Assembly (NCBI RefSeq): GCF_013340205.1
Contig: NZ_BJTG01000005.1
Coordinates: 62,001-126,000 of the forward strand
Length of the DNA: 64,000 nt
Source of the DNA: Anaeromyxobacter diazotrophicus
GTDB lineage: Bacteria > Myxococcota > Myxococcia > Myxococcales > Anaeromyxobacteraceae
Reading direction: 5' to 3'
Shown here: piece after piece, positions 27,915 to 35,985 of the stretch
How positions within the stretch are numbered: position 1 is the first letter of the stretch
Layout: every line of letters begins with the position of its first letter
Position numbers and translations under genes: made by a program
Notes under the pieces: model-generated
The model's input: the letters and a program-made list of their open reading frames with translations, nothing else
What the model was told of the DNA's origin: nothing
The model's database searches: none

Positions 27915-29461
27915 GGCGCGCGGCCGCGGCCCTCGTGGCGCTGGGAGCGCTCCTCGCCGCCTGCGCCGGCCCGGGCGGCGCGGCGGGGACGCGCACCGCC
28001 GGCGCGCCGCCGCTCCGGGCCGGCGTGGGGGCGGGCAGCCGCGTCGGCCTCCCCGCCCCGGCGCACCCCACCGTCGCGGTCCGCATCCTCTTCCTGGCCG
28101 GCTCGGTGGACGATCCCCCCGGCAAGGAGGGGCTCACCGCGCTCACCGCGGCGGTGATGGCCGAGGGCGGCACCGCGAAGCTGGCGGCCGCCGAGCTGGC
28201 GCGCGCGCTCTACCCGATGGCCGCCGAGCTCACGGCAGTCACCGCCAAGGAGACGACCGTCTTCGCCGGGCGCTGCCCGAAGGAGGACCTGGAGCGCTTC
28301 CTGCCCATCCTGGAGGACGTGGTGCGTGCGCCGCGCTTCGACCCCGCCGAGCTGGAGCGGCTCCGGCGGCGCGCCATCGACGCGGTGGCGAAGCGGCTGC
28401 GCTCCGAGAGCGACGAGGAGCTGGGGAAGGAGGCGCTCGGGCTCATGCTCTACCGCGGCCATCCCTACGGCCACTTCACGGGCGGGACCGTGCAGGGGCT
28501 CCAGGCCATCACCGCCGACGACGTGGCGGCGCACTGGCGGCGCGTCTTCACCCAGGCGCGGATGAGCGTCGGCGCGGCCGGCGGCTACCAGGGCGATCTG
28601 CCCGCGCGGCTCGCCCGCGACCTGGCCGGCCTGCCCGCCGGCGCGCCGCGCCCGGCGCTCGCGCCCCCGGTGACCCGCGCGCCGCGGTTCCTGCTGGTGG
28701 AGAAGCCGTCCGCCCCCACCGCCATCTCCATGGGGATGACCTGGGACGTGCGGCGCGGCGACCCGGACTTCCCGGCGCTGGTGGTGGCGGTGTCGGCGCT
28801 GGGCGAGCACCGCCAGGGCGCCGCCTTCCGGCTCTTCAAGGAGCTGCGCGAGGTGCGCGGGCTCAACTACGGCGACTACGCCTACCCCGAGCACTTCGTG
28901 CAGGCGCCCGGGAGCGCGCTGCCGGCGGTGAACCACCCGCGCACCTACCAGGAGTTCACGGTGTGGCTCCGGCCGGTCGAGCCGCAGCACCGGCTCTTCG
29001 CCGTCCGCGCCGCCCTGTACGAGGTGGACCGCTGGGTGAAGGAGGGGCTCGGCCAGGAGGAGCTCGACCGGGTGAAGCGGTTCCTGGCCGGCTACACGCT
29101 CACCTTCGACCAGGCCGACACGCGGCGCCTCGGGTACGCGCTCGACGACAGGTTCTACGGGCTCGACCAGCCCTGGCTGGCGACGTTCCGCAACCGCCTC
29201 GCCACCCTCACCCTCGACGAGGTGAACGCCGCGCTGCGCCACCACGTCGACCCGGCGCGGCTCCGGATCGCGGTGGCCACCCACGGCGCCGCGGAGCTCC
29301 AGGCCGAGCTCAGGAGCGGCGCGCCGTCCCCCATCAGCTACCCGGTCCCGAAGCCGCCCGCGGTGCTGGCGGCGGACCGGGTGATCGAGCGGTTCCCGCT
29401 GGGGATCGCCGGGCCGGACGACGTGAAGGTGGTGAAGGCGGACGAGCTATTCGAGAAGTGA
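27911..29461 (+). CDS. M16-like lipoprotein, non-catalytic partner
   Basis: A 516-aa M16-family protein. The N-terminal lipobox LLAAC (Cys18) predicts a lipoprotein. The position equivalent to HxxEH reads GLTALTAAVMAEGG, so the zinc-binding residues are missing, as in non-catalytic M16 subunits. The M16 fold is otherwise recognisable, with GHPYGHFTGGTVQGLQAITA and GLNYGDYAYPEHF. Its start overlaps the catalytic gene's stop by 4 bp, which implies coupled synthesis of a 1:1 complex. The lipid anchor would tether the protease to the membrane. Its last 15 bp overlap the convergent AlaX gene. Confidence 0.88.
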   Translation: MRRAAAALVALGALLAACAGPGGAAGTRTAGAPPLRAGVGAGSRVGLPAPAHPTVAVRILFLAGSVDDPPGKEGLTALTAAVMAEGGTAKLAAAELARALYPMAAELTAVTAKETTVFAGRCPKEDLERFLPILEDVVRAPRFDPAELERLRRRAIDAVAKRLRSESDEELGKEALGLMLYRGHPYGHFTGGTVQGLQAITADDVAAHWRRVFTQARMSVGAAGGYQGDLPARLARDLAGLPAGAPRPALAPPVTRAPRFLLVEKPSAPTAISMGMTWDVRRGDPDFPALVVAVSALGEHRQGAAFRLFKELREVRGLNYGDYAYPEHFVQAPGSALPAVNHPRTYQEFTVWLRPVEPQHRLFAVRAALYEVDRWVKEGLGQEELDRVKRFLAGYTLTFDQADTRRLGYALDDRFYGLDQPWLATFRNRLATLTLDEVNAALRHHVDPARLRIAVATHGAAELQAELRSGAPSPISYPVPKPPAVLAADRVIERFPLGIAGPDDVKVVKADELFEK

Positions 29462-30625
29462 TCGCGCGAGCGCGAGCGCCTCGCCGAGCTTCTCCAGCTC
29501 GGGGCCGCCGCCCTGCGCCAGCTCGGGGGCGCCGCCACCCTTGCCGCCGAGGAGCGCCACCGCCTGGCGCAGGAGCGCGCCGAGGTCCGGCCCGGGCCCC
29601 TTGGGGCGGGCGAAGCAGAGCAGCGCGCGGCCCTCGCCGCGGGCGGCGAGGAGCGCCGTCCGGCCGCGGCCCGCGAGCGCCTGCGCCACCGCCCGCAGGT
29701 ACCCGGCCGCGTCGGCGCCGGCGGGCGGCGCGAGCTCCTCGGCCAGCGCGCCCTCGCGCAGGGCGAGCCGCTCCGCCTCGGTGGCGGCGGCGGCGACCGC
29801 GAGGCGGTCGAGATCCTTCCGCCGCTGGAGCGCCTCGGCGGCGAGCCGCGCCGCGGCCGCGGGCGCCTCGGCCGGCGCGCACCGCAGCGCCGCCGCCGCC
29901 TCCGCCAGGCGCGCCGCGTCCCGGTGGAGCAGCGCCACCACCCGGCCCCCGCACGCGAACTCGACCCGCGCCCCCGCCCCCCACTTCTGGGCGCCGAGCA
30001 CCGCGATGGCCCCCACCTCGCCGGTGCGGCGCGGGTGCGTGCCGCCGCAGGGGCTGTGGTCGACGCCCTCCACCGTCACGACCCGCGTGCCCTTCGTCGG
30101 CTCCTTCCGCAGCGGCAGCCGCGCCAGCTCCTCGGGCGACAGCTCCGCCACCGTCACCGGCAGGTCGCGCCAGACGTGGCTGTTCGCCTCGCGCTCGACG
30201 TCGGCCAGGGCCGCCGGCCGGAGCCGGTCGAGCGGGACGTCGAGGTCGATGGTGCAGGTCTCGACGCCGAGGTGGAACGAGACCGTGCGCGCGCCGAGGG
30301 CGCGCTCGAAGGCCGCCGACAGGAGGTGCTGCCCGTGGTGCTGCTGCATGTGGTCGAAGCGCCGCGGCCAGTCCACCTCGCCCACGACGCGGCCGCGCGG
30401 CGCCGGCCCCTCGAGCGCGTGGAGGATCTCCTCGCCGACCCGCTGCACGTCGACCACCCGGACCCCGCCGATCGCGCCGTGGTCCGCCGGCTGACCGCCG
30501 CCCTCGGGGTAGAAGGCGGTCCGCGAGAGGACCACCGCCGGACGGCCGCCCAGCGTCCGCTCCGCGACGACGTCGGCGTCGAAGCGGGCGAGGTAGGGGT
30601 CGGCGAGGTCGAGGCGCTCGGTCAT
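29447..30625 (-). CDS. AlaX-type alanyl-tRNA editing protein with DHHA1 domain
   Basis: A 392-aa stand-alone relative of the alanyl-tRNA synthetase editing region. It removes Ser or Gly mischarged onto tRNA-Ala. The zinc ligands of the editing site are present: His96 and His100 in HHGQH, then Cys193 and His197 in CGGTH. The N-terminal part (AFYPEGGGQPADHG) is the AlaRS-type beta-barrel. Residues from about 245 form a helical stretch and a C-terminal DHHA1 domain ending in LGGKGGGAPELAQGG. This size matches long-form AlaX (AlaX-L). The ATG at 30625 has no Shine-Dalgarno and is preceded at 7 nt by TAGACT. Confidence 0.9.
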   Translation of the reverse strand: MTERLDLADPYLARFDADVVAERTLGGRPAVVLSRTAFYPEGGGQPADHGAIGGVRVVDVQRVGEEILHALEGPAPRGRVVGEVDWPRRFDHMQQHHGQHLLSAAFERALGARTVSFHLGVETCTIDLDVPLDRLRPAALADVEREANSHVWRDLPVTVAELSPEELARLPLRKEPTKGTRVVTVEGVDHSPCGGTHPRRTGEVGAIAVLGAQKWGAGARVEFACGGRVVALLHRDAARLAEAAAALRCAPAEAPAAAARLAAEALQRRKDLDRLAVAAAATEAERLALREGALAEELAPPAGADAAGYLRAVAQALAGRGRTALLAARGEGRALLCFARPKGPGPDLGALLRQAVALLGGKGGGAPELAQGGGPELEKLGEALALARSLLE

Positions 30626-30632
30626 GCCGGTC

Positions 30633-30638
30633 AGTCTA
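30633..30638 (-). promoter_or_regulatory. Candidate -10 element of the AlaX gene
   Basis: TAGACT on the minus strand ends 7 nt before the ATG, the spacing expected if transcription begins at the start codon itself. There is no Shine-Dalgarno. The -35 region is weak. Confidence 0.45.
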
Positions 30639-30650
30639 GCCGCGTCCGGC

Positions 30651-30679
30651 TTGGCAGGGGCGCCGGTCCGTCCCTATCT
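30651..30679 (+). promoter_or_regulatory. Candidate promoter of the HPF-like gene
   Basis: TTGGCA (30651-30656) and CTATCT (30674-30679) are separated by exactly 17 bp. The -10 box ends 7 nt before the ATG at 30687, so the transcript would be leaderless. It lies back to back with the AlaX promoter in a 61-bp gap. Confidence 0.6.
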
Positions 30680-30686
30680 CGAGGGC

Positions 30687-31091
30687 ATGAAGCTCTCCAT
30701 CCATGCCCACCAGATCGAGAAGCCGCGCGACCTCACCGCGTTCCTGCGCAAGCACCTCGTCCGGCCGCTCGGGCGCCTGCACGACAGCCCCGCGACCGAG
30801 CTCACCGTCCACGTGGAGGACACGACCCCGTCGAAGGGCGGCGTCGACCAGGCCTGCAAGGTGACGTTCCGGATGCCGAACGCGAAGACGCTGCGGGTCG
30901 AGAGCGTCAAGGACGACCTCCACGCGGCGCTCCTCGAATGCGCTCAGCGCCTCAAGCGGCTCGTGCAGCGCGAGGTCGCGAAGCAGCGCGCGCCGAGCCG
31001 CTCGCCCGAGTCGCGGCCCCTGGGCCGGAGCTTCCGGCGGCGCGCGACCGCCGCCGAGATCGCCCCCGACGGCTCCCCCGCGACCCTCTAG
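30687..31091 (+). CDS. HPF/RaiA-like ribosome-associated protein
   Basis: A 134-aa protein whose first 95 residues resemble the S30AE fold of hibernation-promoting factor and RaiA. It begins with a beta-strand (KLSIHAHQIE), then helix FLRKHLVRPLGRLHD, a strand pair around ELTVHVEDTT and KVTFRMP, and a second helix (VKDDLHAALLECAQRLKRLV). The C-terminal 40 residues are basic and disordered, replacing the dimerisation domain of long HPF. It may bind the ribosome in slow growth. Similarity is by pattern only. The ATG lacks a good Shine-Dalgarno. Confidence 0.65.
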   Translation: MKLSIHAHQIEKPRDLTAFLRKHLVRPLGRLHDSPATELTVHVEDTTPSKGGVDQACKVTFRMPNAKTLRVESVKDDLHAALLECAQRLKRLVQREVAKQRAPSRSPESRPLGRSFRRRATAAEIAPDGSPATL

Positions 31092-31149
31092 GGCCGCGTA
31101 AGGAGGGCGGTTCCTCCCCCGGCGCGCCCCGCGTCGGGAAGGGACGGGG

Positions 31150-31177
31150 TGGACTCGCGCCCCGGATTCGCTATGGT
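31150..31177 (+). promoter_or_regulatory. Candidate promoter of the DUF47-PiT operon
   Basis: TGGACT (31150-31155) and TATGGT (31172-31177) are 16 bp apart; the -10 box ends 9 nt before the ATG. No Shine-Dalgarno is visible, so the transcript may be nearly leaderless. Promoter quality is moderate. Confidence 0.4.
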
Positions 31178-31186
31178 TCGCGCGCC

Positions 31187-31819
31187 ATGACGTTCCTCGA
31201 GAAGCTGATGCCGAAGTCGGATGACTTCTTCGACGACTTCGAGAAGCTCGCCGCCGCGACCGTGGAGGGGACGCGCCTGTTCAAGGCGCTCCTGGAGGAT
31301 TTCACGGACGTTCCCCGCAAGGTGCAGGGGATCAAGGAGGTGGAGCACAAGGGCGACGACATCACCCACCGCGCCTTCTCTCGCCTCCACAGCCAGTTCA
31401 TCACCCCCTTCGACCGGCCCGAGATCCACCGGCTGCTGTCGCGCATCGACGACGTGCTCGACCTCACCGACGCCGCCAGCGAGCGCCTCGGCCTGTACGA
31501 GATCGACGTCATCCTGCCCGACGCCCGCGAGCTGGCGGGGGTGCTGGTGGCGGCCGCCGAGACGATGCAGCAGGCGGTGCGCGGGCTCCGGGACGTGAAG
31601 AACCCGGCGCAGGTGCTCGAGGCGTGCAAGCAGGTGAACGTCTGCGAGAACCAGGGCGACACCCTCATCCGGCGCGCCATCGCCGACCTCTTCAAGGGGG
31701 GCTACGACCCGCTCTTCGTCATGAAGTGGAAGGAGATCCTCGACCTCATCGAGGACGGCATCGACCGTGCCGAGGACGTGGCGAACGTGATCGAGGGCGT
31801 GGTCCTCGAGCACGCCTGA
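31187..31819 (+). CDS. DUF47/PhoU-like phosphate transport accessory protein
   Basis: A 210-aa all-helical protein of the DUF47 (PhoU-like) family. It shows the expected N-terminus (PKSDDFFDDFEKLAAATVEG), the HKGDDITHRAFSRL segment and a C-terminal ECKxxxxENxxD-type pattern (EACKQVNVCENQGDTLIRRA), ending WKEILDLIEDGIDRAEDVAN. Members are almost always encoded next to PiT transporters and are thought to tune phosphate uptake by binding metal or the transporter. Here the PiT gene starts 17 nt downstream on the same strand, a standard two-gene operon. No signal peptide is present, so it acts in the cytoplasm. Confidence 0.92.
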   Translation: MTFLEKLMPKSDDFFDDFEKLAAATVEGTRLFKALLEDFTDVPRKVQGIKEVEHKGDDITHRAFSRLHSQFITPFDRPEIHRLLSRIDDVLDLTDAASERLGLYEIDVILPDARELAGVLVAAAETMQQAVRGLRDVKNPAQVLEACKQVNVCENQGDTLIRRAIADLFKGGYDPLFVMKWKEILDLIEDGIDRAEDVANVIEGVVLEHA

Positions 31820-31836
31820 GCCGCCGCGCCCCGTCC

Positions 31837-32868
31837 ATGATCCTCGCCACCGTCATCGGCCTCATCGCCGTCGCGCTCGTCTTCGACTTCATCAACGGCT
31901 TCCACGACGCGGCCAACTCCATCGCCACCGTGGTCTCGACCCGCGTGCTGTCGCCGGTCCAGGCCGTCGCCTGGGCCGCCTTCTTCAACTTCGCCGCGGC
32001 CGCGCCCGTCTTCTGGGGCAAGCCCCTCCACGTCGCGAACACGATGGGGAAAGGCATCATCCACTTCGAGCTGCTGAAGGAGCACGGCTCGGCGCTGGTC
32101 CTGTCGGTGATCTTCGCCGCCCTCTTCGGCGCCATCGTCTGGAACCTGCTCACCTGGTGGTGGGGGCTGCCCTCCTCCTCCTCGCACGCGCTGGCGGGCG
32201 GGATGGTGGGAGCGACCCTGCCCATCCTCGGCTCGGCCGGGCTGGTGTGGAGTGGCATCGGCAAGATCGTCCTCTTCATCGTGCTCTCGCCGGTGATCGG
32301 GATGGTGCTCGGGGCGACCAACATGGTGATCGCCGCCTGGCTGGTGCGCCGGCAGACGGCGGCCAAGGTGGACCGCTGGTTCCGCCACCTGCAGCTCGTC
32401 TCGGCCGCCATCTTCTCGTACAGCCACGGCACGAACGACGCGCAGAAGGTGATGGGCATCATCGCGGTGGTGCTCTTCGGCACCGTCTGGGCCGGCCAGC
32501 CCTTCCACGTGCCGATCTGGGTGGTCTTCCTCTGCCACATGGCGATCGCGGCCGGCACCTTCTTCGGCGGCTGGCGCATCGTGAAGACCATGGGCAACAA
32601 GCTCACGAAGCTCCAGCCCATCCACGGCTTCTGCGCCGAGACCGGCGGGGGCGTCACCATCCTCGCGCTGGCCGAGCTCGGCATCCCGGTCTCGACCACC
32701 CACACCATCACCGGCGCCATCGTCGGCGTCGGCTCGACGCGCGGCACGCGCGCGGTGCGCTGGGGCGTGGCCGGCCGGATCGTGTGGGCCTGGGTGCTCA
32801 CCATCCCGGCGGCGGCGCTCGTCGCCGCGCTGGCGGCGGTGCTGCTGCGGGCGATCGTGCTGCGCTGA
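31837..32868 (+). CDS. PiT-family inorganic phosphate transporter
   Basis: A 343-aa integral membrane protein of the low-affinity inorganic phosphate transporter family. The duplicated signature is clear: DFINGFHDAANSIATVVSTR near residue 17, and YSHGTNDAQKVMGII near 201, containing the GxNDA core. Further hallmarks are GLPSSSSHALAGGMVGA and PVSTTHTITGAIVGVGSTRG, the two inverted-repeat halves. About ten hydrophobic helices are visible. It probably imports metal-phosphate with H+ or Na+. The gene is coupled to the DUF47 gene and ends 1 bp from the convergent rlmN gene. Confidence 0.94.
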   Translation: MILATVIGLIAVALVFDFINGFHDAANSIATVVSTRVLSPVQAVAWAAFFNFAAAAPVFWGKPLHVANTMGKGIIHFELLKEHGSALVLSVIFAALFGAIVWNLLTWWWGLPSSSSHALAGGMVGATLPILGSAGLVWSGIGKIVLFIVLSPVIGMVLGATNMVIAAWLVRRQTAAKVDRWFRHLQLVSAAIFSYSHGTNDAQKVMGIIAVVLFGTVWAGQPFHVPIWVVFLCHMAIAAGTFFGGWRIVKTMGNKLTKLQPIHGFCAETGGGVTILALAELGIPVSTTHTITGAIVGVGSTRGTRAVRWGVAGRIVWAWVLTIPAAALVAALAAVLLRAIVLR

Positions 32869-32869
32869 G

Positions 32870-33880
32870 TCAGCTCACGGTCGACGCCAGCATGCCGCAG
32901 GCGGCGTGCTCGTCCTTGCCGCCCGAGTAGCGCCGCACCACCGGCTGACCGGGCAGGTGGCGCGCCAGCGCGTCGCGGAAGCGGCGCCACTCGTCCGGGG
33001 ACGGCGGCCGGAAGCGGCCGGTGGCGTCGTTCACGTCGATGGGGTTGAGCCGCACCGGGATCCCGGAGAGCAGCCGCCCCAGCGCCGCGGCGTCCTCCTC
33101 GCCCACGTTCTCGCCCCCCATCATGACGTACTCGAGCGTCACGCGGCCGCGGCGGGCGGCGTGCTCGCGCACCGCGTCCACGAGCTCGGCGAGCGGGTAG
33201 CCCCGCTCCACCGGCATGAGCGCGGCGCGCTTCTCCGGGGTGGCGGCGTTGAGCGAGACGCAGAGCCGGAACTTGTGCCCCTCGGCGGTGTAGCGGCGGA
33301 TCATGGGGACGACGCCGGCGGTGGAGATCGAGATGCGCCGCTGGTCCACGCGGCCGCCGGCCGGGTCGCACAGCGCGTAGGCCGCCTGCAGCACCGCCTC
33401 GTAGTTGTGGAACGGCTCGCCCTGGCCCATGAAGACCGCGCCGGTGATGGGGCGGGCGCTGTCGGCCCGCACCTCCAGGAACTGCGCCACGATCTCCCAG
33501 GGCTCGAGGTTGCGGGTGAGGCCGAGCCGCCCGGTGGCGCAGAAGGCGCAGCCGAGCGCGCAGCCGACCTGCGACGAGAGGCAGAGCGTGTGGTGGGTGT
33601 CGAAGAGCGGGATGCGCACCGCCTCCACCCGCGCGCCGTCCGGCAGCTGGAAGAGGTACTTGCGGAAGCCGTCCTGCGCGTCGGCCACCGCCACCCGCGA
33701 GAGGCGCGCCTGGGAGCAGCGCGCCTCCACCAGGTCGAGCACCGCCCGCCGGACGTTGCGCGCCTCGCGCAGGGGCCGCCCGCGGCCCACCACCGCGCCC
33801 AGCACCCGGCGCGCGTCGGCGAGGTCCACGCCGAGGGCGCGGGCGAGGGCGCGGCTGTCCTGGCCGACGAGGTGGAGCAC
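32870..33880 (-). CDS. rlmN: 23S rRNA (adenine2503-C2)-methyltransferase RlmN-like radical SAM enzyme
   Basis: A 336-aa radical SAM enzyme. The cluster motif CALGCAFC gives Cys107, Cys111 and Cys114. [11 protein letters not shown] is the conserved GGEP-type segment, and [13 protein letters not shown] and [14 protein letters not shown] follow as in RlmN. Cys328 in HAACGML corresponds to the C-terminal catalytic Cys. The enzyme uses radical chemistry to methylate C2 of A2503 in 23S rRNA (and A37 of some tRNAs). Cfr, its C8-methylating relative, is less likely in this conserved context. The GTG start at 33880 has no Shine-Dalgarno but a TAGATT 7 nt upstream. It shares that element with the stop of the glycosylase gene. 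Confidence 0.9.
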   Translation of the reverse strand: MLHLVGQDSRALARALGVDLADARRVLGAVVGRGRPLREARNVRRAVLDLVEARCSQARLSRVAVADAQDGFRKYLFQLPDGARVEAVRIPLFDTHHTLCLSSQVGCALGCAFCATGRLGLTRNLEPWEIVAQFLEVRADSARPITGAVFMGQGEPFHNYEAVLQAAYALCDPAGGRVDQRRISISTAGVVPMIRRYTAEGHKFRLCVSLNAATPEKRAALMPVERGYPLAELVDAVREHAARRGRVTLEYVMMGGENVGEEDAAALGRLLSGIPVRLNPIDVNDATGRFRPPSPDEWRRFRDALARHLPGQPVVRRYSGGKDEHAACGMLASTVS

Positions 33881-33887
33881 GGCGCCG

Positions 33888-33893
33888 AATCTA
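33888..33893 (-). promoter_or_regulatory. Candidate -10 element of rlmN
   Basis: TAGATT on the minus strand ends 7 nt before the GTG. Its TAG is also the stop codon of the upstream glycosylase gene. Leaderless transcription is suggested; no strong -35 box is seen. Confidence 0.4.
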
Positions 33894-34448
33894 ACCCGGC
33901 CACGGCCTCGAGACGAACCGGTTGCCCTGGAGCGAGTAGCGCCACGGCTTCTCGGCCCAGCGGCCGGCGAAGCCGACGTTCACGCGGGGTGAGGCGACGA
34001 TCCGCTCGGCGGGCGCCGGACCGTCCTCCAGGAACAGCTCCTCGCCCATGAGGTCGAGCCCGTTGTGCGCCTCGCGCCGGATCCCGAGCGCGCGGCAGAG
34101 GTTGCCCGGGCCGGTGGTGGAGTGCAGGCAGCCCTCGATGGGCTCGGCCGCCCGCAGGAGCACCGCCGAGGGGCACCCCTCCCTGGACGTCACCACGTTC
34201 ATGCAGTGCGAGCGCCCGTAGATGAGGTAGACGTAGGCGAACCCCGGCGGGCCGAACATGATGGCGGCGCGGCGCGTGGGGCCGAAGCGCGCGTGCGAGG
34301 CTTCGTCCTCCTCGCCGTGGTAGGCCTCCGCCTCCACGATCCGCGCCGCGCGCCGCACCCCCGCGTCGAGGTGCACGAGCGCCTTCCCGAGCACCGCCTT
34401 CGCCACCTGGCGCGCCTCGCGGGCGTAGAACGAGCGGGGGAGCCTCAC
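33891..34448 (-). CDS. 3-methyladenine DNA glycosylase (AAG/MPG family)
   Basis: A 185-aa DNA glycosylase that excises alkylated purines such as 3-methyladenine and hypoxanthine, starting base-excision repair. Family hallmarks are [20 protein letters not shown] near residues 37-56 (catalytic Glu in ETEAY-like position), [20 protein letters not shown] near 64-83, [11 protein letters not shown] and [11 protein letters not shown]. It ends RFVSRPWPG, close to the usual end of bacterial members. The start is a GTG at 34448 with no Shine-Dalgarno and TACCAA 6 nt upstream. It diverges from pyk across 83 bp. Confidence 0.92.
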   Translation of the reverse strand: MRLPRSFYAREARQVAKAVLGKALVHLDAGVRRAARIVEAEAYHGEEDEASHARFGPTRRAAIMFGPPGFAYVYLIYGRSHCMNVVTSREGCPSAVLLRAAEPIEGCLHSTTGPGNLCRALGIRREAHNGLDLMGEELFLEDGPAPAERIVASPRVNVGFAGRWAEKPWRYSLQGNRFVSRPWPG

Positions 34449-34454
34449 CGCGTC

Positions 34455-34483
34455 TTGGTAGGACCTTCGGCGCCTTCGAGCAA
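34455..34483 (-). promoter_or_regulatory. Candidate promoter of the glycosylase gene
   Basis: On the minus strand, TTGCTC (34478-34483) and TACCAA (34455-34460) are 17 bp apart. The -10 box ends 6 nt before the GTG start, again implying a leaderless transcript. It is arranged back to back with the pyk promoter. Confidence 0.45.
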
Positions 34484-34488
34484 CGTGG

Positions 34489-34517
34489 TTGCCCTGCGGC
34501 CCGGATGGCCCTAAGAC
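34489..34517 (+). promoter_or_regulatory. Candidate promoter of pyk
   Basis: TTGCCC (34489-34494) and TAAGAC (34512-34517) are 17 bp apart. Transcription would begin near 34524, after the alternative ATG at 34505. This supports the pyk start at 34532 and gives a leader of about 8 nt. Confidence 0.5.
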
Positions 34518-34531
34518 TCGGGCACTCGCCC

Positions 34532-35983
34532 ATGCGCCGCGCCAAGATCGTCGCCACGCTGGGTCCCGCCAGCCAGGATCCCGAGACCATCCAGAAGCTC
34601 CTCGAGGTGGGCGTGGACGTGGCCCGCCTCAACTTCTCGCACGGCCGGCTCGAGGACCACGCCGACGTGCTCGACCGCATCCGGGCCGCCTCGCGCCGGC
34701 TGGTGAAGGCGGTGGCGGTGCTGCAGGACCTGCAGGGGCCCAAGATCCGCACCGGCACCCTCAAGGCCGGCAAGATCGGCGTGCTGCTCGAGAACGGGCA
34801 CGAGATCACCATCACCACCGAGGCCGACTTTCCCGGCGACGAGAAGCTCATCTCCACCACCTACCGCCACCTGGCCGAGGACGTCCGCCCGGGCGATCGG
34901 CTGCTCGTGGACGACGGCCTCCTCGAGCTGCGCGTGCTCGCCAGCGACGGCGTGCGCGCCCGCTGCGAGGTGGTCGAGGGCGGCGTGCTGAAGGAGCACA
35001 AGGGCATCAACCTCCCCGGCGTGGCGCTCCGGGCGCAGGCGATGAGCGAGAAGGACAAGCGCGACCTCGCCTTCGGCCTCGCCCACGGCGTCGACTACGT
35101 GGCGCTGTCGTTCGTGCGCTCCCCCGAGGACATCGAGCTCTGCCGCGCCGAGATGGAGCGCTTCGGGCGGGTGGTGCCCATCATCGCCAAGATCGAGAAG
35201 CCGGAGGCGATCGAGGCCATCGACGGCATCATCGCCGCCGCGGACGGGCTCATGGTGGCGCGCGGCGACCTCGGGGTGGAGATCCAGCCGGAGCGGGTGC
35301 CCACCATCCAGAAGGTGCTGCTGCGCAAGGCGAACACCGCCGGGAAGCCGGTCATCGTGGCGACCCAGATGCTCGAGTCCATGATCGAGCACCCGCGGCC
35401 GACGCGCGCCGAGGCGAGCGACGTCGCGAACGCGATCTGGGACGGCGCCGACGCGGTGATGCTCTCCGGCGAGTCGGCCTCGGGCCGTTACCCCATCCTC
35501 GCCGTGCAGATGATGGACCGCATCGTGCGCGAGGCGGAGCACCACCTCCAGCTCGGGAAGATCCCCGCGCCCGACGTGTGGACCGGCCCCGGGCCGTTCA
35601 ACGCGGTGGTGGCCGGCGCCGCGGTGCGCGCCGCCCAGGACGCCCAGGCGGTGGCGGTGGTGTGCTTCACGCTGGCCGGCACCACCGCCCGGCTCCTCTC
35701 GCACCAGCGCCCGCACGTGCCGATCATCGCCTTCTCTCCCGACCAGGCCATCCGCCGCCGCATCGCGCTCTACTGGGGGGTGCTGCCCAAGGTCATGGAG
35801 CCCATCCGCAACGCCGACCTCATGTGCGAGATGGTCTCGGACCGGCTCCTCGCCGACGGCGTGGCGAAGGCGGGCGACCGGGTGGTGCTCGTCTACGGCT
35901 CGCCCATGGGCGTCCCGGGCGCCACGAACTCCATCCGGCTGCACCAGATCCCGCACCAGGTGCGCCAGGAGGTGGACGCCTGA
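34532..35983 (+). CDS. pyk: Pyruvate kinase
   Basis: A 483-aa glycolytic enzyme converting phosphoenolpyruvate and ADP to pyruvate and ATP. It shows the N-terminal [25 protein letters not shown] with the active-site Asn and His, [25 protein letters not shown] with the catalytic Lys, [11 protein letters not shown] and [12 protein letters not shown]. The C-terminal allosteric domain runs from about 355. The ATG at 34532 matches the family start; an upstream ATG at 34505 is less likely. The stop is 2 bp from the M24 peptidase start, so the two genes are probably cotranscribed. Confidence 0.97.
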   Translation: MRRAKIVATLGPASQDPETIQKLLEVGVDVARLNFSHGRLEDHADVLDRIRAASRRLVKAVAVLQDLQGPKIRTGTLKAGKIGVLLENGHEITITTEADFPGDEKLISTTYRHLAEDVRPGDRLLVDDGLLELRVLASDGVRARCEVVEGGVLKEHKGINLPGVALRAQAMSEKDKRDLAFGLAHGVDYVALSFVRSPEDIELCRAEMERFGRVVPIIAKIEKPEAIEAIDGIIAAADGLMVARGDLGVEIQPERVPTIQKVLLRKANTAGKPVIVATQMLESMIEHPRPTRAEASDVANAIWDGADAVMLSGESASGRYPILAVQMMDRIVREAEHHLQLGKIPAPDVWTGPGPFNAVVAGAAVRAAQDAQAVAVVCFTLAGTTARLLSHQRPHVPIIAFSPDQAIRRRIALYWGVLPKVMEPIRNADLMCEMVSDRLLADGVAKAGDRVVLVYGSPMGVPGATNSIRLHQIPHQVRQEVDA

Positions 35984-35985
35984 CC

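Noticed and set aside
31092-31149. Riboswitch before the phosphate transport operon
   Set aside because: The predicted transcript starts near the ATG, and the upstream sequence shows no conserved riboswitch core.
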